Assembly: GCA_964251665.1 (NCBI GenBank)
Contig: CAXUKO010000010.1
Span: 186,001-250,000 of the forward strand
Direction of reading: 5' to 3'
DNA from: JBBQLG01 sp964251665
GTDB lineage: Bacteria; Bacteroidota; Bacteroidia; Cytophagales; Spirosomataceae
DNA: 64,000 nucleotides
Shown here: positions 1 through 8,874 of the stretch, in pieces
How the letters are laid out: each line of letters opens with the position of its first letter
How positions within the stretch are numbered: the first letter of the stretch is position 1
The notes under the pieces: model-generated
The model's database searches: none
What the model was told of the DNA's origin: nothing
The model's input: only the letters and a program-made list of their open reading frames with translations
Made by a program: the position numbers and the translations under genes

Positions 1-2674
1 CCTGCTGGGGTGTCAGGGCATCAATCTTTCGGATCAGGTCCGCGTCGTAAGCAAAGGTGCGGCCTTCCTTTTTGGTCAGATATTGCGCTAATCGGCTGGC
101 TAACATACCGTCCTGCGACCGTTCCACCTGTTTTTCCTGAAGCATGGCCGATTTAGCCGCTTTCACTTCCTCGGCCGTCACGCCGTCTTTGGCCATTTTC
201 TCGACCTCTTCCCGGAACGCCTTACTGAACTTCTCGGCGTTTTCGGGATTGAAAATGGCGTACGAACCGAAGTTAGCCACACGGTCGTTGTCGTCGGCGT
301 ACATGTAGGAACCAACGCCGTAGCTCAGGCCATCTTTCACGCGGATACGGGTCGCTAACCGTGAATTAAGCATGCCCTCGCCCAGGATGTAGTTGGCCAT
401 CGCCATAGCAGGGTACTCAGGATCATCGTCGCGCATGGCAAACTGCATACCGCCCGCAAACATGGCACTGGTTTTATCGTTGGCCTGAATGGCCTGCGTT
501 TGCGGCTTCACATCGGTAAACAGTGTCATTGGCACCCGGGTATAGGTTTTCGGCGCTTTCCAGCCTGCCAGATCGTCTTTTATCACCTTACGCGCCGTTG
601 GTTCATCGAATGCTCCAACTACAGCGATTGTCGCATCCTGAGCACCATAAAAATCGGCGTAAAACTGCTTCACCTCGGCGAGCGTCAGGGCGTTGATGGC
701 AGCAATTTCCTCATCGAACGTCATGGTGTAGAAGGGGTGCCCTTTGGGATACGGGGCAATAAGCCGACGGCTGACGTTGAACGCAATGGACTGCGGTTCC
801 TGTTTCTGGGCTTCAATCTGCGCCAGCCGCTCCTGTTTCAGCTTGTCGAACTCTGCGGGCGGGAACGACGGATTTTTCATATAGTCCGCTACCACCGCCA
901 TCACGGCCGGGAGTTTGTCTTTTTCGGATTCGATACCGACGATAGTCGACTGCCCGTAGCCGTAGGTATTCACGCGGGCGTTCAGCTTATCCAGTTCGTC
1001 CTTGATTTGCTGGTAAGACCGGGTTTTGGACCCGCGCTCCAGCATCGACGCCGTAAAACTGGCTGCCATGCTTTTGTTCATCAGGCTTGCTTCGTCGCCA
1101 TACCGTAACCGCATCTGCACATTTACGGAGTTACCCCGCGTACTTTTGGGCATCAGTGCGTACTTAAGTCCACTGGCTTCGGCCCCGCGTTTGGTACGGG
1201 CATCGATGTTGGCAGGCGATACATCGAAGGCTTCACCAGCAACTACTGCCTGTTCTCCTCTATAGTCTTTTACCAATGCCGTTACGTCGGGTGTTTCAGG
1301 AATATCCGCCCGGTCCGGTTTCTGATCGGGAATAAACACGCCCACCGTCCGGTTAGACGGCTTGAAGTAGGCGGTTGCCACGCGTTGCACATCTGCGGGC
1401 TGTACCTTACGGATGGCGTCGCGGTAGAGAAAAACAAGCCGCCAGTCGCCGGTAGCTATCCATTCGCTTAGTTGCAGACCGATGCGGTCAGTATTCTTGA
1501 ACAACAGGTCAATATCTTTGAGTAGTTTAGTTTTGGCGCGATCCACTTCTTCAGGGGTAGGAGCCTTACGACTGACGTCATCGAGCGTAGCCAGCATAAC
1601 CGTCCGGGCCGAATCGAGCGATTGCTCTTTGCGGAGTTCGGCATAAAAAAAGGCAAATCCTGCATCGTGCAGTGCGGGTGTCCAACCCCATTGCGAAGCG
1701 GCTTTCTTGCTCTCAATCAAAGCCTTATAAATACGTCCGCCCGGTTCGTTGGTTAACACGTCCATTAGTACGTCGATGACGGCATAGTCGGGGTGAGAAC
1801 CGGCGGGGGTATGGTAGGCTGCGGCCACGCCCTGTGTATCGCCTACGCGCCGAAGGGTAGTCTGGCGTTCGCCGTCCTGCGTTGGCTCTACGGAGTATGT
1901 TTTCTGCAACTGCCGGGTCGGACGTGGAATAGGGCCAAACTGCTGACTGACCAGCGCGAGTGTTTTGGCTTCATCGAACTTACCGGCCACCAAAAGCACG
2001 GCGTTATCGGGCTGGTAATATTTTTTGTAGAAAGACTGCAAATTTTCTATTGGTACCCGTTCAATATCTTCCTTTGAACCGATGGTCGACTTACCATAGT
2101 TGTGCCAGAGATAAGCCGACGACAACACACGTTCCATTAATACCGACTGCGGAGAATTCTCACCAATCTCAAACTCATTGCGAACAACGGTAAACTCGGT
2201 CTCAAGGTCCTTTTTGGCAATGAACGAGTTCACCATCCGGTCGGCTTCGAGGTCGAGTGCCCATTTCAGATTTTCATCGGTCGACGAGAACGTCTCGAAA
2301 TAGTTTGTGCGGTCGTACCAGGTTGTGCCGTTGGGCCAGGTGCCATGCTCAGTCAGCTCCTGCATGATGTTTTTGTGATTCGTTGAGCCTTTAAAGACCA
2401 TGTGCTCCAGCAGGTGAGCCATGCCGGTTTCCCCCAGCCCTTCGTGCCGGGACCCAACGAGGTAGGTGATGTTTACGGTCACTGTTGGTTTGGAAGGGTC
2501 AGGGAACAGCAGCACCCGCAGTCCGTTTTTGAGCTGGTACTCAGTGATGCCTTCTACAGACGCCACTTTGGTAACACCGTTGGGCAGGGCGGTCTGGGCC
2601 TGAGTCGGCAGGGCGTTCAGGGCGAGCGTGGCAGCAAGAGGAAGCCACCGGACGAGTCCTCGGAAAGTCAGCAT
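1..2674 (-). CDS. M16 family zinc metallopeptidase, two-lobed, C-terminus cut by window edge
   Basis: The frame stays open from the ATG at 2674 to the left edge, about 891 residues, with no stop, so the end of the gene is missing. The N-terminus is a signal peptide ending near TQAQ, implying export. The inverted zinc motif HLLEH is at residues 87-91, followed by the usual downstream glutamate region (EADRM, later NEFE). A second, motif-free M16-like half follows from about residue 430, so both lobes of the clamshell peptidase are on one chain. M16 enzymes of this form degrade or process peptides. Two further M16 genes lie at 60887-63721 but are separate half-size chains. Confident in the family; substrate unknown. 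Confidence 0.93.
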   Translation of the reverse strand, partial: MLTFRGLVRWLPLAATLALNALPTQAQTALPNGVTKVASVEGITEYQLKNGLRVLLFPDPSKPTVTVNITYLVGSRHEGLGETGMAHLLEHMVFKGSTNHKNIMQELTEHGTWPNGTTWYDRTNYFETFSSTDENLKWALDLEADRMVNSFIAKKDLETEFTVVRNEFEIGENSPQSVLMERVLSSAYLWHNYGKSTIGSKEDIERVPIENLQSFYKKYYQPDNAVLLVAGKFDEAKTLALVSQQFGPIPRPTRQLQKTYSVEPTQDGERQTTLRRVGDTQGVAAAYHTPAGSHPDYAVIDVLMDVLTNEPGGRIYKALIESKKAASQWGWTPALHDAGFAFFYAELRKEQSLDSARTVMLATLDDVSRKAPTPEEVDRAKTKLLKDIDLLFKNTDRIGLQLSEWIATGDWRLVFLYRDAIRKVQPADVQRVATAYFKPSNRTVGVFIPDQKPDRADIPETPDVTALVKDYRGEQAVVAGEAFDVSPANIDARTKRGAEASGLKYALMPKSTRGNSVNVQMRLRYGDEASLMNKSMAASFTASMLERGSKTRSYQQIKDELDKLNARVNTYGYGQSTIVGIESEKDKLPAVMAVVADYMKNPSFPPAEFDKLKQERLAQIEAQKQEPQSIAFNVSRRLIAPYPKGHPFYTMTFDEEIAAINALTLAEVKQFYADFYGAQDATIAVVGAFDEPTARKVIKDDLAGWKAPKTYTRVPMTLFTDVKPQTQAIQANDKTSAMFAGGMQFAMRDDDPEYPAMAMANYILGEGMLNSRLATRIRVKDGLSYGVGSYMYADDNDRVANFGSYAIFNPENAEKFSKAFREEVEKMAKDGVTAEEVKAAKSAMLQEKQVERSQDGMLASRLAQYLTKKEGRTFAYDADLIRKIDALTPQQ

Positions 2675-2800
2675 GGTAGTCTATAGTAAGAGGTTAGAAA
2701 CGGGTTGTCGTTGCCGGTATAGGTACGGACAAACTGGCTCTAAGTCAAGACATTGTAAGTAAACGGTTGCGCATTTCAGAATTTTTAACAGCGATAAAGG

Positions 2801-2840
2801 CATAAAAAAACCGGCCTCTGAGTGGGGCCGGTTTTTTATG
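2801..2840. terminator. Bidirectional hairpin terminator, copy 1 of a duplicated sequence
   Basis: An inverted repeat with arms CATAAAAAA(A)CCGGCC and GGCCGGTTTTTTATG around a short loop gives a GC stem with A/T tracts on both sides. It can stop transcription arriving from the small minus-strand locus at 2836-3433. Bases 2805-2835 are identical to 3448-3478. Confidence 0.75.
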
Positions 2841-3075
2841 ATTTCGGTTTAGGGCGGGAACTGGGTTGTTTCGTGCCAGGTGGGTAGAATCGATACGGTT
2901 CGCCATTGACATCAAATTTGTAGTACTTGCCCTCAACGCGCATCAATATATCCGTAGCGGCAGAGTCGGGGTTAAGATACGGCTCGTTCACACCTAATTC
3001 ATCGGCCAAACCGGTCTTTGGTTTTCCTGAGGTAGCTTTCGTACCGATTGTGGATGTCTTCGTTGTTTGTGGCAT
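2836..3075 (-). CDS. Small hypothetical protein, 79 aa, overlapping the upstream frame
   Basis: I do not recognise the family. The predicted protein is basic at both ends (KTSTIGTKATSGKPKTG near the start, SSRPKPKS at the end) with a folded-looking middle, KYYKFDVNGEPYRFYPPG. Its first 77 nt overlap, in another frame, the end of the 144-codon frame at 2999-3433, so the two could be translationally coupled. A shorter start at the methionine at 2943 would remove most of the overlap. No ribosome-binding site is visible. It stops directly at the terminator at 2801-2840. A toxin-antitoxin-like pair is possible but only an inference. Confidence 0.4.
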   Translation of the reverse strand: MPQTTKTSTIGTKATSGKPKTGLADELGVNEPYLNPDSAATDILMRVEGKYYKFDVNGEPYRFYPPGTKQPSSRPKPKS

Positions 3076-3433
3076 ATGCAGTTACGATTACAGCGAATAA
3101 TTTGTCACAGTCCTCCCGCTTTTCCAGGTAAAAAACAATATAGTAGTAACGTTCTTCGTAATGCGAGATGGCAAAGTACTTCTTCTTGGCATCAGCGTAT
3201 TTTTCAATCAAAACGTTCCCCTGACTTAACAGCTTTGTTATTTCGCTGAACGTGAGTCTATGCGAGCGTTTATCGTCTGGTTTGTCGAGATCTTTCAGGT
3301 ACTTCGTTAAATAGTGATCCAGATTTATGGTTTGAAAAAAGATTTCGGCTCTTCCCTGATCGGTGTAAATGGATTTTTTTTTGGCTGGTGGTTCATAAAC
3401 CGCCAAAATAGTAGAATTGACTTCTCTAAACAA
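2999..3433 (-). CDS. Hypothetical protein, possible RelE/BrnT/DUF4258-like fold, TTG start
   Basis: This AT-rich frame has no ATG; the only usable start near its 5' end is the TTG at 3433, because a TAG lies in frame just upstream. The C-terminal half has the strand pattern of small RelE/BrnT/DUF4258-type proteins: a helix (FSEITKLLSQGNVL), then KKYFAISH, RYYYIVFYLE and FAVIVTAYATN. That resemblance is by eye only. Composition is rich in K, Y and D, unlike the neighbours. The frame sits between two identical 31-bp terminator copies and overlaps the 79-aa frame downstream. It could be an acquired small locus, or a gene whose normal start has been lost. Confidence 0.35.
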   Translation of the reverse strand: MFREVNSTILAVYEPPAKKKSIYTDQGRAEIFFQTINLDHYLTKYLKDLDKPDDKRSHRLTFSEITKLLSQGNVLIEKYADAKKKYFAISHYEERYYYIVFYLEKREDCDKLFAVIVTAYATNNEDIHNRYESYLRKTKDRFGR

Positions 3434-3447
3434 CTTCTACACAAAAC

Positions 3448-3478
3448 AAAAAACCGGCCTCTGAGTGGGGCCGGTTTT
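3448..3478. terminator. Hairpin terminator, copy 2 of a duplicated sequence
   Basis: The 31 bases are identical to 2805-2835. The stem is AAAACCGGCC against GGCCGGTTTT. Read on the minus strand it follows the csbD-like gene and runs into a T-rich tract, so it suits that gene's terminator. Together with copy 1 it brackets the AT-rich locus at 2836-3433 as a direct repeat. Confidence 0.7.
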
Positions 3479-3506
3479 GGGCAATATAAGCTTGTATACA
3501 GACGAA

Positions 3507-3692
3507 TTAAATGTCGGCGATGGCCTTGGTTACTTCGTCTTTGGTTTTACCCGTTTTCTGCTGGACTTTGCCCCACATTTCGTCGGCTTCGCCTTCGTCG
3601 TGTTTCAGATCATCATCAGTAAGTTCGGCGTAGGCTTTCTTGAGTTTACCTTTCATTTCGTCCCACATTCCGCTGGCGGTTGTCTCGTTCAT
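3507..3692 (-). CDS. CsbD family stress-response protein, 61 aa
   Basis: The small, acidic, helix-forming protein has the CsbD signature: a tryptophan-containing start (MWDEMKGKLKKAYAELTDDD), then a second WGKVQQKTGKTKDEV segment. Length and layout match CsbD/YjbJ proteins, which are abundant under general stress in many bacteria and whose biochemical role is not settled. It has no signal peptide or membrane segment, so it is cytoplasmic. It stands alone, followed by the terminator at 3448-3478. Confidence 0.88.
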   Translation of the reverse strand: MNETTASGMWDEMKGKLKKAYAELTDDDLKHDEGEADEMWGKVQQKTGKTKDEVTKAIADI

Positions 3693-3750
3693 GGCAGTGT
3701 TTAGTTTAACGTTGAATGATGCTGTAATCGTCGTGATTACCTAAATAGAA

Positions 3751-4875
3751 CTATACCGCGACTAAATTGTTTTGCCGCAGATGATCCGTAATACGGCCTG
3801 AATCGCAATTAATGTTGTTCAGAATACCCGTCAGGGGTGTTTTAAACCCCAAAAAGTGGAGCCCGTCCAGGCCCGGCTCGTCAAACCAGAGACTACGGGG
3901 ATAGCCTTTCTCATTGAGTACCCTTGCCGACAGCTCATCGCCCAGCATTGTAGTCAAGCCGGGTCGGTAACCCGTTGCCTTCACAATAACGTCGAAGGGC
4001 AGTGTTCGCCCATCCGTAAAGGTCACAGTATCAGCCTGAAGTTGTTCGATGCCCGGCACTACGGTGATGGTGCCAGCCCTGATCTGCTCCAGCGTACCGA
4101 TGTTGATGACGGGGATTTTACCGAATTTCCGAATGCCATACGATGGCGCATACGGTGGCGTCTGAATGCCATAGGCCGATAAATCACCCACGGTGAGTTT
4201 TTGCGATAAACCAGCCAGCAAGTCGTAAAACCAGTTCGGGAATTTATTCAGAAAAATCGCGGTCGGCTGGGTGGGTCGGCCCATAGTGTCGCGCTGCACG
4301 ATATGGACCGGACTACGAACCGAGATAAAGGGCTGGGCACCCTGTTCGTACAGGTCGAGCGCCAGTTCTGCCCCGGTATTGCCCATACCAACGACCAGTA
4401 CGCGTTTACCGGCAAAAGCGGCCCCCGTTCGGTACTTGCGGCTGTGCAGGAGTTCTCCCCGAAAGGCAGCTTGTCCCGGCAGGTCCGGCTCGTTGGGCAC
4501 CCGGTTGTACCCCGTCGAAACCACCACCTGATGGCTGAAAAAGGAACTGGTTTCGGTCGTTACCGTCCAGCCATCGCCAGAACGGCGAATGCCGGTAACG
4601 GCCTGATTAAACAGGGGTTGAATGTTAAAATGAGCCGTGTACTGTTCCAGGTAGCTGACCAATTGATCTTTGGAAACGTACGTGGGGTACTCGGCCGGGT
4701 AGGGGAGATGCGGCAGGGCGGAGTATTCTTTAACCGTATGCAGGTGGAGCCGGTCGTAATGCTGGCGCCACGCCTGACCCACTTGCCCACTGGCTTCGAG
4801 GAGCGTAAACGGCGTTCCGGCCTGAGCCAGCCGACCGGCTACTGCCAGACCCGCGCCAATAATGATACAGTTCAT
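3751..4875 (-). CDS. Flavin-containing monooxygenase-like FAD/NAD(P)H oxidoreductase
   Basis: The protein starts with an FAD-binding fold (IIGAGLAVAGRLAQAG, residues 5-20) and has a second nucleotide fold with VVGMGNTGAELA in mid-chain, the arrangement of class B flavin monooxygenases and YUCCA-type enzymes. The segment STGYNRVPNEPDLPG and the late KATGYRPG match the ATG-containing motif of the family. At 374 residues it is compact, like bacterial FMO-like enzymes. It probably oxidises a small nucleophilic or carbonyl substrate with NADPH and O2; the substrate cannot be read. The first glycine motif reads GAGLAVAG, where GxGxxG would be usual, a small oddity. No operon partner. Confidence 0.85.
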   Translation of the reverse strand: MNCIIIGAGLAVAGRLAQAGTPFTLLEASGQVGQAWRQHYDRLHLHTVKEYSALPHLPYPAEYPTYVSKDQLVSYLEQYTAHFNIQPLFNQAVTGIRRSGDGWTVTTETSSFFSHQVVVSTGYNRVPNEPDLPGQAAFRGELLHSRKYRTGAAFAGKRVLVVGMGNTGAELALDLYEQGAQPFISVRSPVHIVQRDTMGRPTQPTAIFLNKFPNWFYDLLAGLSQKLTVGDLSAYGIQTPPYAPSYGIRKFGKIPVINIGTLEQIRAGTITVVPGIEQLQADTVTFTDGRTLPFDVIVKATGYRPGLTTMLGDELSARVLNEKGYPRSLWFDEPGLDGLHFLGFKTPLTGILNNINCDSGRITDHLRQNNLVAV

Positions 4876-4926
4876 AAGGGTTTGGTCTGTAGTTTAACCC
4901 CAAACTACGAACTCCGCACCATAAAA

Positions 4927-5376
4927 TTACTTCACCCGCACCCACGTCTGCGTTTTGCCAAGAATCGACACGCCGAGGTAACCCCGTACATCGAGCGTAT
5001 TGGGGTCTTTAAGTGTCATCTTGCAGTTGTACTCCTTGCCATCTTCGGGGTTGTAAATCTTGCCGTCGTCCCAGACGTTGCCGCTCTTATACTGTAGGTT
5101 GTACATGATGGGCAGGTTCATCAGCGGGCGGGACCGGCGCGATTCGTCGCCGTTTTTGACGTCCAGTTTGGGTTTACCCGAAGTGGGATCATTGGGAATC
5201 TGGAGCCAGACGAGTTTACCGTAATACCGGCCATCTTTCTCGTAGATCTGGACATGGCCTTTTTTGGAGCCGTTCAGCCAGGTACCGACAATAGCACCGG
5301 GATTATCCTTGGGCGCAAAAGCCGAAATGGATACCCATAAAATCAGTAACGGCAGGAGTGCACGCAGCATATTCAT
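4927..5376 (-). CDS. DUF2147 domain secreted protein
   Basis: A signal peptide (about residues 1-20) is followed by the DUF2147 pattern: IVGTWLNGSKKGHVQIYEKDG, YYGKLVWL, DGKIYNPEDGKEYNCKM and a closing WVRV. This lipocalin-like beta-barrel family is exported and has no established function. Length, 149 residues, is normal for the family. Two methionines (5376 and 5370) could start translation; the first is used here. It is separated from the monooxygenase gene by about 50 bases and could be co-transcribed with it. Confidence 0.85.
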   Translation of the reverse strand: MNMLRALLPLLILWVSISAFAPKDNPGAIVGTWLNGSKKGHVQIYEKDGRYYGKLVWLQIPNDPTSGKPKLDVKNGDESRRSRPLMNLPIMYNLQYKSGNVWDDGKIYNPEDGKEYNCKMTLKDPNTLDVRGYLGVSILGKTQTWVRVK

Positions 5377-5500
5377 AATAACTAAAAATAAAAGGGAACA
5401 ACGATTTTATTGTACAACGCTAATATCGGTACTGTGATTACGTAAACGCGCTGGGCGACTGTGATTTTTATCCGATTTTTGCCAAAATTATCCATTGCCC

Positions 5501-6028
5501 ATGTTTAAACGCGACCCCAACAACCAGTACCCGACCGAAACCCAATCGCGGGTGCTGGTTCGCTTCCAGGATTGTGACCCCCTGCAGCACTTAAACAATG
5601 CGAAGTATTTCGACTATTATTTCAACGCCCGCGAAGATCAGGTTGCTAAACTCTACGGCTTCGATCCGGGTCAGTTGTTCAGCGAGTTAAAAAGCAGTTG
5701 GGTCGTGTATCAGCACCAGATTGCCTACATCCGGCCGGCATTGGTGAGCGAGTGGGTACGGATTATGTCGCGGGTAATCTTCGCGGGTGAGGATGGGATT
5801 GTGACCGAGTTTTACATGACCGACGATGCCGGTACGCAACTCAAAAATGTGCTGTGGGTCACGTCAAAATACATTAGCGTGGCTACGGGTAAACGCATTC
5901 CGCATCATCCCCCGGTGCAGGAGTTACTCGAGACGATCCGGGTGCCGGAACTTGATTTTGCTACCCTGAATTTCAACGACCGTATTCGCAGTATCAAGCA
6001 GTCGCTCACGCCTGTGACCATGCCGTAA
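5501..6028 (+). CDS. Acyl-CoA thioesterase, hot-dog fold
   Basis: The 175-residue protein carries the 4-hydroxybenzoyl-CoA thioesterase pattern near the N-terminus: VRFQDCDPLQHLNNAKYFDY, where the Asp of the DxxxHxNN-type motif is the expected catalytic acid. This family hydrolyses acyl- or aroyl-CoA esters in the cytoplasm. The ATG at 5501 is preferred over an in-frame TTG at 5495. The gene stands alone and ends inside a perfect inverted repeat: its stop codon lies in the left arm of the hairpin at 6023-6074. Substrate unknown. Confidence 0.88.
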   Translation: MFKRDPNNQYPTETQSRVLVRFQDCDPLQHLNNAKYFDYYFNAREDQVAKLYGFDPGQLFSELKSSWVVYQHQIAYIRPALVSEWVRIMSRVIFAGEDGIVTEFYMTDDAGTQLKNVLWVTSKYISVATGKRIPHHPPVQELLETIRVPELDFATLNFNDRIRSIKQSLTPVTMP

Positions 6029-6074
6029 CCACAAACGGCACCGGATTTGAGTCCGGTGCCGTTTGTGGTTACGG
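6023..6074. terminator. Perfect 23-bp-arm hairpin between convergent genes
   Basis: Arms at 6023-6045 and 6052-6074 are perfectly complementary with the 6-nt loop TTTGAG. The left arm includes the TAA of the thioesterase gene (6026-6028). Convergent position suggests a bidirectional terminator, though no long U tract follows. Confidence 0.7.
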
Positions 6075-6087
6075 TCAGTTCGTTTAC

Positions 6088-7026
6088 TCAGATCGTTTTT
6101 GTGAAGCTGTTCCTGATGCCGTTGGACAGTGTTTTGGGGCTCCAGTAGCCACTGGCAATGATCCGTCGGATGGTAAAGAGCGGGTCCTGTGGGTCGCGCT
6201 TATCGGCCAACTGGAAAGCCGCAATCATCCCGCGTTTTTTCAGTTCCGGGATGGCCTGTGGGTTCCACAACCCAAAGGGATACGCAAAGTACTTAATGGG
6301 TTTACCCGTGATTTCTTCCAGTTCTTTCGTTGGCTCGTCGATCTGCGTTACCCAATCCTCGCCCTGATATTTCTTCACGTTATGGTGATCCCAGGTGTGC
6401 GAAGCAATGGCATGGCCCCGGTCCGACAGGGATTTGATCTGCGTTTTATCCATGTACGGCTGCTTGCCATGTCGGCCAATAGACACCGTCATAATAAAGA
6501 AAACCCCTTTGAAACCGTGCTTTTCCATTTCAGGGGCAGCTATCGTGTACTGATCCAGGTCCGTATCATCGAAGGTAAGCATGATTGGCTTTTTGGGCAG
6601 GGCCGCTCCGGTGTTCAGGTAGGCGTACAACTGATCGGGCAGGATGGTATGGTAGCCGCTGTCGGCCAGCATCTGCATTTGCTGTTTGAAATTAGCGACC
6701 GGTACAATGTAGTCTTTAGCGCCCTTGGAATCACTGCCACGCCAGTCGCGGATCTGGTGATAGCATAAAATGGGTACCTGCGGGCGGCTCAATACGGTTG
6801 TGGCATCGGCGGTTTTACCGGTTGGCGCGGGGGGGGGCGAACTGGCCTCAGCACCTTCCTCGCTGGCTGTCGCCTGGTTGACGGGTGCCTGAATGGCGTC
6901 GGCGGTTACGGACTTAACGGGGGTTGTCCGATCTGTCTGGCTCGTTTTAGTGCCGGTGCTACAACTCCCGGCCAATAACGTCAGAATAATAAAGGAAGAG
7001 AGTACGGAGGATAAGTAAAAACGCAT
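6088..7026 (-). CDS. Polysaccharide deacetylase lipoprotein (NodB homology domain)
   Basis: A lipoprotein signal with lipobox LAGSC (Cys about residue 22) is followed by a Thr/Ser/Ala-rich spacer and a carbohydrate esterase family 4 domain. The metal and catalytic motifs are visible: MLTFDD (about residue 152) and SHTWDHHN (about residue 211), then YFAYPFG. Such enzymes remove N- or O-acetyl groups from peptidoglycan, chitin or extracellular polysaccharide. Its lipid anchor places it at the outer or inner membrane facing the periplasm. A single-gene unit convergent with the thioesterase gene. The exact polymer is unknown. Confidence 0.9.
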   Translation of the reverse strand: MRFYLSSVLSSFIILTLLAGSCSTGTKTSQTDRTTPVKSVTADAIQAPVNQATASEEGAEASSPPPAPTGKTADATTVLSRPQVPILCYHQIRDWRGSDSKGAKDYIVPVANFKQQMQMLADSGYHTILPDQLYAYLNTGAALPKKPIMLTFDDTDLDQYTIAAPEMEKHGFKGVFFIMTVSIGRHGKQPYMDKTQIKSLSDRGHAIASHTWDHHNVKKYQGEDWVTQIDEPTKELEEITGKPIKYFAYPFGLWNPQAIPELKKRGMIAAFQLADKRDPQDPLFTIRRIIASGYWSPKTLSNGIRNSFTKTI

Positions 7027-7398
7027 ACGGCTGGTTCAAGTGGTTCGCAAAAGTAGGAAAAACCGGTTGAAACTATGGCTCGGCCGGACTATTTAGGGCC
7101 GAAATTAAGTTGAGAAAATGCCTGATAAAGTATGTTGGGTTAACCACTCAAGGTCGGTTTATAAGCTACAGCGTTTCCTGCCCGTTGATTCGGTATGTTT
7201 TTCAGGGCAATTTCTGTGCCTGGCCCATTTTTAGTTTTCTACCCAATCGGCTGAACGCTAAGGTGGTCAATAGGACTAACAGGCTCAGTTAATGTGCCCC
7301 AAAAGCGGTATCTGTCAGGCTGAACATGGCAACGGCTATCAATCGGTTGCTATATTTACCTGATTGCAACCTGAAGTTTTACCTGTTAACTCATCCCC
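7027..7398. other. Intergenic region between divergent genes
   Basis: No convincing gene. It must hold the promoters for the deacetylase (leftward) and the amidohydrolase (rightward). A TATATTTA element lies close upstream of the amidohydrolase start but no matching TTTG box was found at the right spacing. A 60-codon frame at 7110-7292 has no protein-like composition. Confidence 0.5.
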
Positions 7399-8859
7399 AT
7401 GAAGAAATTTACCTGGAGTCTGCTGTCCGCGCTGACACTGACTCAACTAACCCACGGGCAGGCTATCCCGCCTGCTCAGCAACAGGCCGTACTGGCCGGT
7501 ATTGATAAACAGGCCGCTCGTTATGCCGGTATTTCCCGTCAAATATGGGAGTTTGCCGAAGTCGGCTATCAGGAAACCAAAAGTTCGGCCCTGTTGCAGG
7601 AAGAACTCAAAAAAGAGGGATTTAGCGTGCAGGCTGGCGTAGCGGGTATTCCAACGGCTTTTGTGGCCACCTACGGCAGTGGAAAGCCCGTGATTGGTAT
7701 TCTGGCCGAATACGATGCCCTGCCGGGGCTGGCGCAGGAGGATGCGCCGGAGCGGAAAGTCATTGCCGGGCAAAAGGCGGGGCATGGCTGTGGCCATAAT
7801 TTATTCGGCACCGGCTCAATGGCATCAGCTATTGCGGTCAAAAACTGGATGCTGCAAACAAAGCACGCCGGTACCATTAAACTGTACGGCTGCCCGGCCG
7901 AAGAGGGCGGGTCGGGTAAGGTGTACATGGTGCGCGAAGGCTTATTCAACGATACCGATGTGGTCCTGCACTGGCATCCGGGCGATAGAAACGGGGCTGA
8001 TGCGGGCACCTCTATGGCGAATATTACCGGTAAATTCCGCTTTCGGGGCATCTCGGCCCACGCTGCGGCCTCGCCCGAACGCGGCCGGTCGGCCTTAGAT
8101 GGCGTGGAAGCGATGGATAACATGGTGAATATGATGCGCGAACACATTCCTTCCGATACGCGGGTGCATTACATCATCACGCGCGGGGGCGACGCACCGA
8201 ATGTCGTGCCTGATTTTGCCGAGGTCTATTATTACGCCCGTAACAAGAACCGCGACATTGTGCAGGATGTCTGGAAGCGCATTACCCGGGCCGCCGAAGG
8301 AGCCGCTATTGGTACGGATACCAAAGTCGAACTGGAAGTGATCGGGGGTGTTTTTAACCTGCTTCCCGTCGAGTCGCTGGCTAAACTGATGCACAAAAAC
8401 CTGACCACCGTCGGGGGCGTTACCTACACCCCGGACGAACTGAAATTTGCCGAAACCCTGGATGGTACGTTCGGACTGGCGGCTGATAAGGTTAAGAAGC
8501 CTGCCGAAGCGGCTAAGGTGATACCGTTTGCCAACACGACGAACGATGTGCTGAGCAGCGGCTCCACCGATGTAGGGGATGTAAGCTGGGCTGTACCAAC
8601 CGTTGGGCTGAGTACGGCTACGTGGGTGCCGGGCACGGCGGCACATAGCTGGCAGGCGGTGGCTTGCAGCGGCACCAGCATCGGCCAGAAAGGCATGATT
8701 GTGGCCGCCAAAACCCTCGCGTTGACGGCTATTGATCTGTTCAGTAATCCTAAATTAGTCGAGACAGCCCGTAAAGACTGGCTCGACGCACGGGGTAAAG
8801 ACTTCCATTACGAAGCGCTGCTGGGTAACCGTAAACCTGCGCTGGATTACCGGAAGTAA
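7399..8859 (+). CDS. Secreted M20-family amidohydrolase (AbgB-like)
   Basis: A signal peptide (residues 1-20, ending HGQA) precedes an M20D-type peptidase/amidohydrolase. Metal-binding signatures include the GHGCGHNLFGTGS segment (about residue 128) and EEGGSGK, and the lid/dimerisation domain begins near ITGKFRFRGISAHAA. Length (486 residues) and the late TDVGDVSW segment match p-aminobenzoyl-glutamate hydrolase-like AbgB proteins, which cleave amide bonds of small aromatic or acylated amino acids. Export to the periplasm is the unusual part, but common in Bacteroidota. Monocistronic, followed by an inverted-repeat element. Confidence 0.9.
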   Translation: MKKFTWSLLSALTLTQLTHGQAIPPAQQQAVLAGIDKQAARYAGISRQIWEFAEVGYQETKSSALLQEELKKEGFSVQAGVAGIPTAFVATYGSGKPVIGILAEYDALPGLAQEDAPERKVIAGQKAGHGCGHNLFGTGSMASAIAVKNWMLQTKHAGTIKLYGCPAEEGGSGKVYMVREGLFNDTDVVLHWHPGDRNGADAGTSMANITGKFRFRGISAHAAASPERGRSALDGVEAMDNMVNMMREHIPSDTRVHYIITRGGDAPNVVPDFAEVYYYARNKNRDIVQDVWKRITRAAEGAAIGTDTKVELEVIGGVFNLLPVESLAKLMHKNLTTVGGVTYTPDELKFAETLDGTFGLAADKVKKPAEAAKVIPFANTTNDVLSSGSTDVGDVSWAVPTVGLSTATWVPGTAAHSWQAVACSGTSIGQKGMIVAAKTLALTAIDLFSNPKLVETARKDWLDARGKDFHYEALLGNRKPALDYRK

Positions 8860-8874
8860 CAAGATGATGAAGAG

